Of a DNA stretch of 64,000 nt, positions 1-14,500 are shown piece after piece. Where the stretch lies: the NCBI GenBank assembly GCA_033063855.1, contig CP093829.1, positions 4,164,243 through 4,228,242 of the forward strand, read 5' to 3'. Both the position numbers and the translations under genes were made by a program. This stretch comes from Smittia aterrima. Lineage: Eukaryota; Arthropoda; Insecta; Diptera; Chironomidae. Each line of letters starts with the position of its first letter. Positions within the stretch are counted from its first letter, which is position 1. The notes under the pieces are model-generated. The model saw only the letters and a program-made list of their open reading frames with translations. It was not told where the DNA came from and searched no databases.

Positions 1-3000
1 TCTAACGCTGCATGAGATTAACTTTTCCTCTCGGCTCGACTCTGCTGGATGGAACAAGGTGTCAAATTATTAAACAACACAAGCTTGTATCATCGTGATG
101 GCTTCGCATCAATCAATTCTCGCTTTCATATCTTGCTTTGTTTCTAAGAGAAGGATAGAAAGAGACGAAATATCTTGTTGAATCATTCTGTGTGTGGTTT
201 CTTCAGAGTGCGAAAGATTATTCACGAGTGAAACCCCACGAACTTTGTCTTCACCTCGTTAAAGTCTTCTCGTATTTTTTTTTGTGTTCACACGATACGA
301 TATAAAAACAAGCTGTTCACCCATCGAGGCAGAGGGAGAGTGACAAAAGTTTTCTTTTCCTTTCAACAACGTCTTCAACTTTGGAGAAAACACGACGCTT
401 AACACGGCGAGGCGAAAACTTTTCACCGGCAAACTGAAAATTTCGAAGAAAGTTCGAAGGGAAGAAAAAAAAGACCAAAACAAATTTTTGCCGATTCATC
501 GAGCCATAATTTATGAAGATGAATTCCTTGGAGTGTCAAAGAAGCTTCACCGGCTTCCACGCGTCAGAAAGGAAAACATTCCGAACGTCTCAAAACTTTC
601 GGTGAATTCTTTGTTCTCGCCTGAAATGAATTCTTCTCGCTCTGCGGCAGAAAGGACGGGGGCGGGCAAAAGTTAGACAAGAACTCTTCATGCCGCTCTG
701 CTAAATGAGAATCTTGTTAAAAACTCATCGAAAGATAAACTTTCCCAAGAATTTTCTTCTTCAACCAGTCAAGAAAAAGTTTTCATTCTAATGCAAAACG
801 CTTCACGCGTGAATAATGCAAAGAAGGCAATAAAAAAACATTTCCAACACAAACCAGATGAGATTTGTTTTATTTGTGACCGAAAGATGAAAGAAACTCA
901 TAAACAAATGTGGCACAAATTGAAATATGCGGGACAAACTATTCAAATCACTGGATTACGAGTCTTTTAGTTTCATAAGACGACTCTTGTCGTCTTTGTA
1001 ACATGACCCAGTGGAGTCCTACGGCCGACGCCTTATTCTGCACACTTATGAATAATTACTATGTCGTGGCTTTAGGGAATGATTCTTCTCGGGGAAAATC
1101 GATTTGTTTCAGCTTAGCAATCGAGAGAGAGAATGGAGAAGAAGAATGTGAGTTAAAGCACGTCATAAACGTCTCGCGTACTCGAGCATGCAAGCGCGGC
1201 CACTCGCATTAGGAAGATAAATATCGCCTCGGAGCTGAGAGAAGGCTGTGCATTCGCAGACACGCTTCTCGACAATATTCTCGATAATAAACATATTTTC
1301 AAGCAATTTTTTTTAACATTCAAGGCAGAAAGCGAGCAAGAGCAAGTCAATAAAAATATAAAATTATTTATTTCTACGTCGGAGCGATAACTTTTTTTTC
1401 TAGGTAATGAGATTCTCTTTCTCCTCGTGTCTGCTTTCTCATCATAATCCGCCCATTTCTTCTCTTCAATGCGAACCGTCGTACCGATCGTAAAGCCATT
1501 TACGACAATTAGATTTTATTGTCCTTACTTATTGGCTTCTTTTGTGTAAATAAAAAGTTTTTTTTTCCATAAATTTGCTTAAAAAAAGAGACGCACGAGG
1601 GTTTTGCAAAGCGACTCTTTTTAAGCATATCGTTTGTCAACGTAAGGACATAAGAAGAAAGGACACGTTCAGGTAGGAGAGGGCTTAAGGGAAAAACTAA
1701 ACTCATTTTTTACTCTAAAAAAATACTTTCATTTCGTTTTATTGGATTTGTTGAGACCTACGACGCCCTCGTCGCTGTAGTTTTTTTGCTAACCTTGTTT
1801 CGAAGTCATTGGATGACTTGTAAAATTGACTTTATGATAGTGAGTTGCATGTGACAGAGAATAAAAATGTTCTAAGAACTCATAAAGCAAAGAAGAAAAA
1901 AAAAGCATTAAATTGCGTTTTATTACTCGAGTTTAATTTTCCAGAAATTTTTGGGCAAGCTAATGCTGTGAAATTATGTGCGGCCTTTAATTGAACCCAT
2001 ATGTGGTGTTTATGGCTTTCTGATATGATTTATGCCGGCGTATCTCGAGCGAGAGAGAGGCCAGGGAATTTATGATCTTCGGAGCTCATTCATTAGAACG
2101 ATTATTGGCCGTAATGCTCGTTGTCTGTGTCTCAACGCTCGTTTCCTGCAGATTACGCTCAAACCAGCAATTACATTCGCTTCACGAGAAAGAATCTTCT
2201 CGTGGAAATTAGAAATCTCGATTAGAATTTGAGTCATGTGTTCATCTTCCTTTGGTGAGTGTGCTTGAAGCATCGTCTTAATAACGTTTCATATTATCTT
2301 ATTAGCACTCTTCAGCGCTTTGTTAAACTGCCTGCATGCGTTCGAGGGCATCATCATTATACTTTAAAAAGATATTAACGTGTCGGCGAGCATTAAAACA
2401 CAAATAATGCCAACCTGATGTTAACTTGATGCGAGAGAGACGCAAGCAAAAAAGGCGAAGACTCTTTCATTAGACGAAACCCGATAACTGATTCAAGTCT
2501 CTATCGAATAACTCATATTCTCACCCTTTTATCTTCTGTCTTCTATTATATTCCACTTGATGTGATGATCATCAACAAGCAGCAGCAGTCTCTTTAACGA
2601 AATGTGTTAGACAAAAGAGACGAGCGAAGATGATCATAAAACCGAACTAAAACACCATCCAAGTTGATTATTATAGTCTTACAGACTAAACATGTGAAAT
2701 TTTAATTCGAAATTCACACATTTCTGTTCTCGTTTCTCTTTTCGGGATCAATCAAAAGATCATTTGAGCGTGGCTGGTTATAAAAGGGAATAAAAAGGGG
2801 AGAACCAATTTAATAAATATTTTTGATTGAAAAAAAGATTTTTCATTTGATATCGAGTGGAATCGTTAGTTGGCTACCCGCAGCTTGCATCACCGCTCGA
2901 GGTAATCGAGTTGAAAGGATTTTTGATTGAAAGACCGCTGTCATCTCAAAGGCTGATTAAGCCGACTCCTCCAAGAATTCATCGTCTTGCGAAAATTTTG

Positions 3001-3974
3001 TTATCAAAACTCGAAAGTTCTTCTTCCAAAAAAAAGTTATTTTAAGTCATGGAAATTTCGCCTCTTAGTGATGAATTGAGAGGCTCAAAGCTTTGATAAA
3101 GAAACTCATTGAACAAAAGGAAATTGAGTTTTTATTTTTCTCTCCATTAGGATCGAGTCGGCAAACAATCGAAGTTGTTTGGGAAGCATTCGTAAAGAAA
3201 AGAAGAATTATAATTCTTCTTTAGAAATATTTTTCTCAAAAGAAATAAAGGAAACTAAGTTAGTTGAGCTTCTGCTCCATTCAAGAACTTTCCTTTCAAT
3301 AGAATCAGTTTCGATTCGAGGAGGTGATGAGTCGAGGAAGCCGCTGGACACATTAAAGGATTGCTTGCCATCTTCGCCTTGGCATAAATTAGATTTTCCC
3401 TCTTTTCTGTTTAACGTGTAAACAAATTCGAAGCAATTCAGAACGAGACAGGCAGATATTATTCAACAACAACATATGCAACTTCGTCTGATGTAAAATT
3501 CATGAAAATTGTTTTCTGTCGTGTTTATCCGAGTCTACTACAAACTGCATTAATCTTCTTCCACTTTGATGTAGAAGGTTGACTTTGCTTGCGCTTTGCC
3601 TGAATTGATTTGCATGAAACTTCGAAGCCGATTAGCATGTGTGGTGAAGATAGCTTGACAAGCCTAAATATTCATGTGTACATAGAAGGCTTTAACAAAC
3701 AAAAGCAAACTGAGTTCTGTCAACGACGAGGAGATGGCCTTTGACTGATGTTTAACAAACATGAATCTAGTGGTTTGTTTATTCTTGACCATCAATCGTA
3801 CACAACATTGTAATCTCACTGGACGAATATTTGCTCTTGATCGATAGTCGAATGAATATTCAAGCACAAAAGAAAAGAGATTTGGTTTAATCACTTTTAT
3901 CACGCGAGCTTAGATTGTTTTTCTGTTGATAATTTATTATTCATTTGATGACGTCCGAGGTGATTGGGTCGCTT
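1..3974. other. gene-free left flank
   Basis: No exon set with convincing splice sites or a recognisable protein family was found on either strand. The open frames present are 60-80 codons, overlap each other on both strands and have low-complexity, A/T-driven composition. It may be intergenic or intron of a gene beyond the left edge; the sequence does not decide between these. Confidence 0.5.
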
Positions 3975-3980
3975 TTTATT
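3975..3980 (-). promoter_or_regulatory. polyadenylation signal of the GT49 gene
   Basis: AATAAA on the minus strand, beginning 22 bases after the stop codon of the glycosyltransferase gene. A second AATAAA lies further downstream at 3933-3938. Either could direct 3' end formation. Confidence 0.5.
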
Positions 3981-4001
3981 CTGACGTTTTAATCAAAACC
4001 T

Positions 4002-5574
4002 TTAATGAACAATACATTCATCTCTTTTTCCATAGATCGCAGTTATTTCTGGAAGAATCTTTTCGGTTATCAAATCTTCATTTATTTTCTCTTGGACTGG
4101 ACGAAGCGTTTCCTTTTTAGTTTTGATTCCTGGCTTGTGGACTAAGAAACCATTTGAGAGAACGTTGAAGTTGTAGTCGAGCAAACACATTGTGTAAGCT
4201 TGAGTCATTTTATCTTTCTTTCCTTCCCAGTTTAATCGCTCGTCGTAGAGAGGCTCATTGTTTGTGCCAATATAGATTGGCTCCCATTTAAAGTAATCGC
4301 CTTGTCGTTTTGCTGTCGTGAAAATTTCCATTCTGCTCTCGTCGCTTGGTAGGATCCAGTCATCAGCCTTCGGCACTTTATGACAATGTGGACAAACTTT
4401 GAAGTGAAAATAAATCGCTGTTTTCTCGTTAAACATTTCGATGAGTGACGATTTGTCTTGTGGGATCATTTGACCGAATTCCACTTCAAAGATTGGCACA
4501 ACGAAAACACTGTGGGCGAGAGAACTCTGTCAACTTAACTTTCAGGCTCAAATTGAATTAAAAGGAAAAATATTTTGTTGTCACATCTGCTTCAGTTAAA
4601 CTTTAAAATTGGATAAGCACACATTGCTCTTCAGTTATCCTGACCTAATTAATTTTTCTCTGTTTCAGTTGACTCACTTGTGTTCAGCTAAAAACTCTTC
4701 TGGAAGCTCCATCGCTAAGAAGTCTTCGACGAGCCCGGGGTTTGGAAAAAGTTCGACGTCACCGGGAAGAACAAAATGTGTCATCGCTGATTCTCTTGCA
4801 AGATTTCTTCCCACGTTGATTGGATAAGTCAAATTGTTCTTACTCTTGACTGAGTTTTCAAGAGAGAAGGTGGAAACTCGTGGACCATTCTGACATTTAA
4901 AATCACGTTCAATGTCTTCAAAGTTGCGTTGAAATGCTTCTGGCATAAACTGAGATTCAAAAAATAAATGAAACGTCGCCAACCCTCGAACCAAAGAGCT
5001 CTTCTCGTGACAGTTCCTCAGATTCAAGATTGTTTCCACTGTCTCATTAAAAAAGTCTCCTGGAGACCATAAAGCAAGGCTCAAAGGGGCCTGCCATCTC
5101 TCAAGCAAAGGCACAACGTTATCTAAGAAGGTGAAGTCGCTGTGACTTGTGTAAGTGATTGACGTGTCACATTTAAAGTACACGGAACCTTTGACGTAAT
5201 TTTTCAAGAGCCAGTAGTCGCCATGTTGAATAATTTCAGATGAAAAATCTTTGTCCACGCAATTAATAAGCTCCCTGTAATGAAAAGCTTTTCAGGAAAA
5301 ACTTGGCAACACAAAAATAATCGATCAACCTTAATTTCTTTGATGGTTTTTCTTTTTCAATTATTTCGTTTGAGTCAATTGACTCATCGACACGTACACT
5401 TAGTTTTATTTCTTGTTTTTCTTCGATTGAAGTTTGTTGTGAAGATTTTTTTGAAGATTTCAAGATGAACACAATAACAAATAAAACCAGCAATGAAGTG
5501 AGTACTTTAAGATATTTCCGGAAATCTCTTCTTGGAGTTTTAATTTGATTTCTAAAGAATTGATATTCCGTCAT
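4002..5574 (-). CDS. GT49-family glycosyltransferase, beta-1,4-glucuronyltransferase 1-like
   Basis: Exons 5574-5330, 5274-4678 and 4509-4002; introns of 55 and 168 bp with clear GT-AG ends; 449 residues, close to the roughly 415 of vertebrate B4GAT1. A short basic N-terminus is followed by one membrane span (about residues 22-40), giving a type II Golgi protein. The domain from about residue 110 matches the family of LARGE C-terminal domains and B4GAT1: YPINVGRNLARESAMT, then LPGDVELFP with the metal-binding DxD-like site (D254-E256), VFVVPIFEVE across the second intron, and SNGFLVHKPG near the C-terminus. Known family members transfer glucuronic acid or GlcNAc onto O-mannosyl or poly-LacNAc glycans; the acceptor here is unknown. 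The metal site is DVE rather than DVD, as I recall for several insect paralogues. Start chosen as the only ATG before the membrane span. Family is secure, exact orthology is not. Confidence 0.9.
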
Positions 5575-8500
5575 CTTTCAAACAACTGATCTACACTCTT
5601 ATCTTTGTGTTTGAAAACTGATACAAAGTTCAGTAGAAACAGATGCGACAGCTGAGCTGAGAGAAGAAGAAATAATTGCGCAAATATTTTTTATCGTAGA
5701 TCTTAAAATTTTAAATTTTCTTCAACAGAGAAAATCTTTTAAATTATTTGTAATCTTTCTCACTTGACATGAGAAAGTCTCTGATGACTAGAAAAGATGT
5801 CTCTCCACATCAAAAATGTTTGAGAGACTTCTGAACTTGAAATCAAGTTAGCGCTCAGGTGAATGACATGAAAGTAAAATTAATGAAGCTCCGTAACTTT
5901 AAAGCTCTCGCAAAATGAATCTACTTAGGGGAAAAATATTTAAAAACCTCCAACGAGATGCTCTCGCGTATAAAGTGTGAGGTAGTCGCCATAATGCCGC
6001 GATTTACAGCACATAACCGCAGATTTTTTTTCTGTGTCACTGCTGCTTGCTGCAACATGAAAGAGAGAGATTGAAAATAAAATTTAAAAACTTTTTCTGT
6101 TCAGAGATTTTTTTTGTGCTGCAGAACTTTTATCGCTCAAATAAAATGATGTAACGATGAAAGCTCAGCAAACAAGGCGACATCAAAAGGGACTGAAAGT
6201 TTACTCATTCTAAGGGAATTTTTGTGAATAGTGAAACTTTTGCTACAGCGATTCAATTTTATTTTTAATTTGCCTTCCGTCCTGTCACTTTATGTCTCCT
6301 TGAAGTGGTGCAGCGTCCTCAGATTAAAGCATATTTCATCATGAGAGAGAGAGAACGTTTGTAATTCTGTCTGCAGCAATGCTGAAACTCGTTGCGAATC
6401 ACTTGGAGCGACATGATGCCCGAATCGGCTTGCAAAGCCTTTTATCCGCAAATCCAATTTCCAATCTCACATGCAATAAATGAAGGTATTATTAAGTGAG
6501 ATTACACTTCGGATGGCGAGCCAACGATGCTCATTTGGGTGCCAGCAAGTTCACTTTATTATCGGAACGTGAAGTGCTTCGGTTTGGAAGTTTTCAAGTT
6601 GAATACTCTCGGCGCGAGTTGTCGATAATGGAAAGTGCATTAAGGGAAACGACGCAAATTTGAATAATTTCAATTTTGGCGAAGAATTCTCGAAAACAAA
6701 GCTGTTACGCCCACCTTGCGAATGCCAAACTATTCTTGGCTCTTGGCAGTTTTATTATCGACTCAAGAGTCGTTGATTCGCGAGTGAATTTAAATTTGGC
6801 AATCGAGGAAATTCCAGTAATCGATCGCAAAAAAGAGTGAATCGCCTTGAGTTAAGTTTGCTCCACAAATATCCAAAGAAATTACGAATCCAAATAAGAA
6901 AAAAAATCTCGCCAATCTACTTTCATTTCTCTTCATTTATCGGAGATGAGCTCGGGCATTGAAATTGTGTGGTGTGCCTTCTCGAGATATTAAATGCGGA
7001 TAATGGGAGGATTAAATCGAAAAAAAAGCTTAATAATTTTATGGAATTTTGCCGCGGCGATGAGATAAATCTTTGGCTTTCGATTCGGAAATTATAATTA
7101 TGAGGAATGTTCCAGCTGCTTTAAGCTCTCTTATCTTCAATCCAGAAGAACTCTCTTAAGTCCTTTGATTTATCATAAGCGGAACTTTCTTTGGAAAATA
7201 TTATTAAATCGATTCTTGAGTTTTTTCGCTGCGTAGTTGAAAATTTCTCGCTCGAGGCCAGGAAAATCCTTGAAAATCCTTTTTCCCGTCAAACCGCGAG
7301 AGGAATCTTCTCTCGAACAAGGCTTTGCTTTTAATTCCTAATGAATCTTAATTAAAATGCGCCAAGCCCTTCAACCACAACGAAATACATTTTGGCATTA
7401 ATAATTTCTGTTCGTGGAGCTCAACACAAAGTCCACTTAATTTATTTTATCGGCGATATCCTTGAGAAGTTCTGGCATCTCTCACTCCTTCTCTCTCTCT
7501 CGGTCCAAGCATTGACCATTTCTCGGACAATTTGCTTTCATTGTTTTTTCCCTTTCGAAAAATGTTTTGCTGCAGTAAAAATCCTTTGAACAAATTTATT
7601 GGGCCATGGATAATTAACTTTTTGCAGCAATTTGCCTTTCGGGCCAAAGCCTCAAATGTTCTTTTCGGAAAAGGATTAAAATTAGATTTCTTTTGTGTTT
7701 TACGACCAACTACAAGTACAACAACTTGTAAAATTTATGATTATTTCAAGACTCGAATGTGCTTTGGTAGACAACAATGCTCTTGTTTGGCACTGATATG
7801 GTTAAACTCGAGCAAAACATGGACATCGAAAGCTTACCTACAGTTTGAACTGTATAAAGGGTAAATAGGGTTAGATAGAATTGCTTTACTCTTTAAGAGA
7901 AGAGTTTGCTTGCTAACTGTCAAGGACGTTTTTGTCTTTTATTGCTGTTTTCGCTTTTATTTAAAATTTAATTGTCCTGTTAAATTGCTGGCCTTTCTTC
8001 AAACGTTGCCTTTGGTATTTGAAAGGGAAAACTTTTATGAGAAAGGATTTCCTTGTTTTGCTTCGCAAATTGTCGCCATCCCGAGCGAGAGATAGTTTGC
8101 AGAAGAAGTTTTCGGAAAGTTTTTATCGGAATTTCAACACGCTCACTGAGTTTCATTTTAAACTCATCAGAAACTTTCTGCAATTTAAAGAAATCAAATT
8201 GATTTGTTACAATGTTTGCACGACGAAGGACGAGGAATTATTAAAAGTTTATGTTCAATTTAAGTTTATCAGTTAACTGAATTTCGAGTGGCCACTTGAA
8301 CTAATTGCTTCGTAAAGTAACTTAACAAGTCGGTCATTGATTTTTAATTGGCGAATGAAAGTTGAAATTTCTCTCGAGTTTTTAAAGAGCTTTTTGTGGC
8401 GAACAGGAAATTAAACTTAAAGTGCTTAACTGTTGGTTTTATCGATGCAATTACAAAATTCGAATCGAAACTTGAGATTTCAACAACTTTACATTTGATG

Positions 8501-11500
8501 ATGTGAACGAGTGCTCGTTCGACTCAAGGTTCGTTGTTGTTCCGTTGAGTTCATTAGACTTCGAATCAGTAAAGTCAATTAGCAATTTAAATAAGATTTA
8601 ACCGACACACGTGGCAGTTTTCACATCACTCAAGCGTGAAGAGACATGAGATTTTTTTTATGGATTTTATGCGAGGAATAAAAAAGAAATATCGAAATTG
8701 GAATCGATAGCTCACCCATCAAGTGAGCTGATGAAAATCCCTTTATAAGATTCTTTACGAACTGATTTCTATTTTTTTTTAAAAATAAATAAATTGAAAT
8801 TCGCAGACTTTGTCAGAGTCGATTAGCAATTCTATGAACCACGTGACAACTTCGTGGAACGTGTTGATAACTTTATGTCCGACCACTTTAACCTTCTGAC
8901 GTTCAAATAGTTTTTTCCAGGAATGAAAAATTCAAATTTGAGCTTCAAATTCAATTTAAATTTATCCAAAGCAAATTTTTTTCTATGAAAGTTTCGCTGT
9001 GGTCGTGGACATGAAACTGCCACAAAGTCTTAAAAAGGAATTCATAAAATATTTAAAGAAATGCGTGGGATGATAATTTGCTTTTAGATTTTTCCTTCGC
9101 TCTCCGCGCAACAACAGAATTTCTAATTATTTTATGACTCGTTAAAATTATCTTAAAGAAATATTTTTTTTCTACCTAACGAGAAGCTCAAACGAAATTC
9201 TCCGACGAAAGGCAACCGAAAGTGATAGCAAAGCAAACATTAAATGTTAGAGGAGATGTGTGCACTAACAGAGTGAGAGTCGTAATAAAATAATTAGACA
9301 TAAACTCGCTTGGCCAAAGAGGAGAAGGTCAAAGATGGGATTTCGCTTTAAAAATAAATGTTTTTGCTTCTTGGAATGAATTATTATTTTGCTGGATATC
9401 TTGGCCATGATTCATTAGCACGAAGACCATTCTCTCGCATTCATTTCCTTAGATAAATTATATTCCCAAATATTTTTTTTCTTTTGGTCAGAGAGGACGA
9501 AAGAAGGAACCGACCAAGAGCAATTTGTTAAACAAGCGGCCAGTTTTGCACCATCAGCGACTGTAAAATTTACGACAATAATTGTTATTAGTCGCTGAAT
9601 TTTATTTGTTTACGGTCGTTCGAGGAGATTATGGTCAAATAATGGACAAACAAGGAATTTGTTAGCAACAAGAAACGACGCGAAACTGACCGCCTTAATG
9701 TTCTTGTCGACCTTGGACACGTTTCCACTTCTTGTTCGCTTGATGACTTCGTTTGTGTAATTAAGTTGAGAGTGATCAACGTTTCATGACATAAGTCCTC
9801 AAATTTCTAGAACGAACGGTGCAGTCTGAAGTCGTAAAAGTTTCAAACTTCATGCATTTCGAGATATTCATTAAAAACTTTATAACGAGATCACCAAGAA
9901 ATTCTTTTGATTTGAAATGAGAGAGTCATTAATTTTTTACGATGGAACGGGCTTTTCATTGTGAGACTTGCTCATTTATTTGATGATAACGTGAATCGTC
10001 TATTGCTCGTAGAGCTACAACGAGTTAACCACAAAACTGTTGCAGATGACATCGCGTATCCATGTCAACTGCGATTCATTTGAAACGACGAGAACGAGAG
10101 AGACAAACATAACCAAACATTAAAAATTTATGACAAATTCTTCCTTTTCTGCGACATTGAACGAAAACGAGAAAACCATAAAATTTGGGCGAGTCATAAA
10201 TATCTTCTGAGCATTTGGCTGTCTTGAGCATGAAATGACGTCGCATAGACTTTTTAATGTTAACAACAAAGACATTTATTGCTTCAAATATCTAATAATT
10301 CGACATTTGGCTTTTTAATTGTTTTTTCTTCTTGTTCGATATTTCTCTAAGAAAAAATAATTTTCCATCTCAAGAAGCGAAGCGACATCGTAAGGAGCAA
10401 AATTGTTTGAAGAGTAAATAGCTTCCAGGAATAGACATTATTTCTCTTTTGTTTACATAACAACATTCCAAAAAGCCATAAACAGTCAAAATTCATGTTT
10501 TTTTTTCACATCGCTTTAAGAAATCCTTGAACAACATAAAAGTGAAGCAATCGAAAGGAAAAAAAAAGTAAAAGCCGGTTAAGCCTTCTCACTTTCATCA
10601 CATTCTGACGACCTAATTCCAAGGAAGTTCCTTCGAGTTTGCATAAGAAAAATTCCTTCACACATCGGCGAACATCAAAATGATGTTGCAACTCGCAAAA
10701 TCCTTCCCAGAAGATTTACGAGAAATGCAAATATCGGAGAGATCAAGAAACATTTCGGAATCTTCAGATCTGGTTAAAAGTCAGCCAAAGTTAAATATTT
10801 ACCTTGGGAATCTGATGAACTTTGCATTAGCTTTCTAACTCAAATCGTTATCAACAAAAGAAATTTCGCTCAGCTGCACCGCAAACTTTCCAGACTTTGT
10901 TTGGTGAAATCGCTGTTGGGAAAATTTGAATTTCCAAATGTAACTCGAAGCGCTTCGCTTGTTAATAAACTTTTCTCTCGCTTCGATTCATTTCCTTGTT
11001 AACATTTTCCCCATTTCAAGAAATATCCTTCGAACGTTGAATTATTCAATGTTTATAGTTTTTTGCACACGAGAAGCAGTAAAATTCCGCTTTCGAGTTG
11101 AATTGCAGTGAAGCAATAAAAGGATTGTAACGGATTGCGTAACTGATGTTTTGCAAGAGTCATTAAGCGGTTCTGCTAACGGGAAAGCATCAGCCTCGAA
11201 GCCTTGTAATCATAAAATAACGGATAGGCAACGGATTGCGTGTGCAAAGTCTGAGGAGGCGGCTCGAACATAAAAATCCTTTTTCTGCAAACAATTTGTG
11301 CGAATTCCTCTCTCTTCGAGTTTTGTGCAAGATCGTAAAAAATTGCAGTAAAAAATCGAATAACGGGAAGAGTTGCATGAGAACCGAATTTCCTTGATTG
11401 TTAAACACCGCGAAAAAGCTTTTTCTGATGACTCAACAAACAAGCAACGATATTTCTGCGATGCAAAGCGAATTTCTCTTTGCTTACCGCAGAAATTATC

Positions 11501-14500
11501 TCGTCGCTTGGTTTCCCCAGCTTGAGCTTGCTTTGAAAGGCTGAAGAAAGAAATATTTATGGCTCGTTCTCATCTCTCCTTTCTTCGTCCTTTCGTCTCT
11601 CGGTTGACAAATTTGTAAACTCTTCAATAAAAGGAGTAAAAGAAAGTAGAAAAGTGTCGAGTAAAACGATAAAACATTATAGAGCTCTAATGGTTTTATA
11701 ATTTTTCCCTTTCTCCCATCTCAACCCGTCCCGAAGGGGTTTTTGTTTTATTAGTTTATTGACGGGTGACAGTAAAAACTTGTCACTGAAAGGGGGAACA
11801 AATGTCTTTTGGGCAAGGATTAGAGGCTTTATGTGTACATTAAAGTTTTATGGTTCCATGAGGAGCCTCTGGGAGAGTAAAGGGATGAAGGAATATTGAT
11901 TTGGGCTTTGTGACAATTGTAAAAGAACGAAAGGACACAAAACAAAACAAAGCGAGTGGGTTGACATTTAACTCAAGTTCTCAAGAAAAAAAATGAAAAT
12001 CTCTCTCGATTTGCAATGAAATTTGCACAGCTCTTCGCTGAAATGTTCCGTTGTTTTACGATTGCGAAAGAACTGTTAGCAATGCGCAGGAGAACGTTCG
12101 AAGGACACTCACTCGAACGGTAAAATGAGTAAAATTTTCAATTCTGCATAAAACTTTTATTATTCCCTGCTTCTTGCGAAATGAGTTTTTCGTTATTCTC
12201 AACGAAAAATGTACCCTCGAGGATTTGACGCGAAGAAAGATAAAAAAATTTTAGCGAAAGAAATTGAAGGCACGTGGTGGACCGGAGAGAAACAAAGACA
12301 AAGTGTCGACGTTGCAGAAATTAATTGAGCATTAAAGAAAGGTGATGAAAGGAAAGGGTTTGACCGACCGGAGCTAAAAGGATTAAGCTCAGGATTAATC
12401 TTCCTTCTTTTGCTGCTGTGCGGCACAGGTTGAAAACAATGGCAACTTTTCGCTGAGAGAAGAAGAGCAGGAACAATAAAAATGACTCTAATCCTTTAAA
12501 TGATCATCTCTCGCTGTAAATCCAATAAAACCTGCTGTTAAATATGCTTGGAATCAGTTTCTAAGCCACCGCTCGGCGAGAAAAGGGTTCATAATTCAAT
12601 AATTATTTGTCCATGCTCTCACCTCGACGTCAGCTTCTGTTTGGTTGGGATAGCTATCGTTGTTTTTGACTTCATAATCCCATTATCGCTCTCCAGTAGC
12701 TCTTTATTGACTTATTGTCTTTTCAATCCTTTCTCCCATATCTCCACTTATTTCCACAATGAGAAACGCAAGCAAGCGAGTAAAGAGAGATGAGAGCAAA
12801 ATATGTTTTCCTTAGAAAAGAAACTCCGACATTCGGTATAATCCATTTATCTCGGCATCCAGAAGCATGACAATGGATTTAAATTATAATTCGACTCGTT
12901 CTCTGTTTGACTTGTTCTCTATCAAGCTCTTCGGGGCAAGAGAGAATGCGGATAAACTTTAAATGATGAGCTGAGATGTTTAAGAAAAATAAAAAATTAG
13001 AACTCAAAAAGCTTTTTAATGAAACTCAGCTGCTCTCGCACTTTGTTCTTGGAGAAGCGAGAAAATTTAAATTAGAAGAAAAGTTTTGTTATCCGAAGCG
13101 AAACAAAAATGTTTAGCTTTGTTTCGCAATATTTCTCCGATAAAAGAGAGTCCAAATACTGTCTTGCATAAAAGATTAAGCCGCTTCGAGTGTTGAGTTC
13201 ATTCCGAGAAAGTAAAATAGTTTCGACAATCGTCGCTTGAATTTAGCAGACTCTCGAGATATTAAATAATTTATGGAGCAAATGTAGCAAAAGTTTCTCC
13301 TCAGAAAGCAAAAAAGTTTTAAAGTCTCGATGAAGAATTGTGAATTGACGTGCGGAAATTGCAAAAATCATTGAGCTAAGAAACATTTTGCAATGTTGTC
13401 TTGCTTATCAGTGCAGCAAGGAGAATGTGATTAATCAAGAGATGCAATTGCAAATGCTTGAACTTGAAGTTTCATTTAAAATCTGCTTGTCTCGTTGATG
13501 CGCTTAATAATTTCCCCATTCACTCTCATGCATAGAAATCCTCAAAATTCAAAGAAGGAATGCTCATGTTTCTGGTTCTGGTGGTTTCTTCGGTCAGGAG
13601 AATTGAAAACTGCTCAAATGGCCTCGCACATAATGGTTTTATAATGCACGATTCTCACCCCCGTAAATAAAAACATTAAGACTTTGGCATTGCTCTGTTG
13701 TTTCCCTATCGTCCTGCTTTTGTTTGTCCTTTCGTCTCGGCATTCGCCACGTTAGAAAATAATTATTTTTTTCGAGAAAAAAGATTACACTTCAACCACA
13801 CTCTGGTGGAGACCACAATGATGATTTCAAGGAGAGAAGAATCTCCAGAAAGAGAAGAGAACTCTGCACTATTAGTTGTTTCTTGTTTAGGTCTCTGACG
13901 TTCTACGGAGAAAAAATAATTGTTTTTGTGGACTTCCGAGTAGCAAAAGACAAGCAGTAAAAAAAGTTGTATGCTTGAAAAATTGATTTCGTTCGCTTCT
14001 CGTCTGCAAACCTTCAGCTTCGTCTCAGGAAGAAAAATTATATTTCACGTCTTGAAAGTTGCGAAAGTAAAGAGAAATTCATTTTAGCTAATGAAGGAGA
14101 CCAACCACAGAAAGTTTAATGAAACTTTCGAGTGCAAAGTCTGAATAACTTTAATGAATTTTATTTTTGTCATAACGTCAAATAGAATTCGGTGCTTGGA
14201 TCTGTTTGGAACTAGCAAAGAGAGGAAGAAAGAATGTTGTTTTGCCAAATTCTTTTCAAGTAGCTCACGGCTCGTGTCTACTTTCAAGTTGTTCAAAGCT
14301 TGTACTTTGAACAACAAAAGTGTGGAAAAGAAAAATTTTCCTTTGCTTGCTTCAGCTTGTTGTGTATTCTTTTTTCATCGAATTGCTCAATGTTTTATCA
14401 GCATTTGCAAACTATAAACTTTAAATTATTTATGTAAATGATTTCGATTTTGTTTACCTTTGCTTGGAAATTAAATTTTCGTAGCGCAACGAACACAAAC

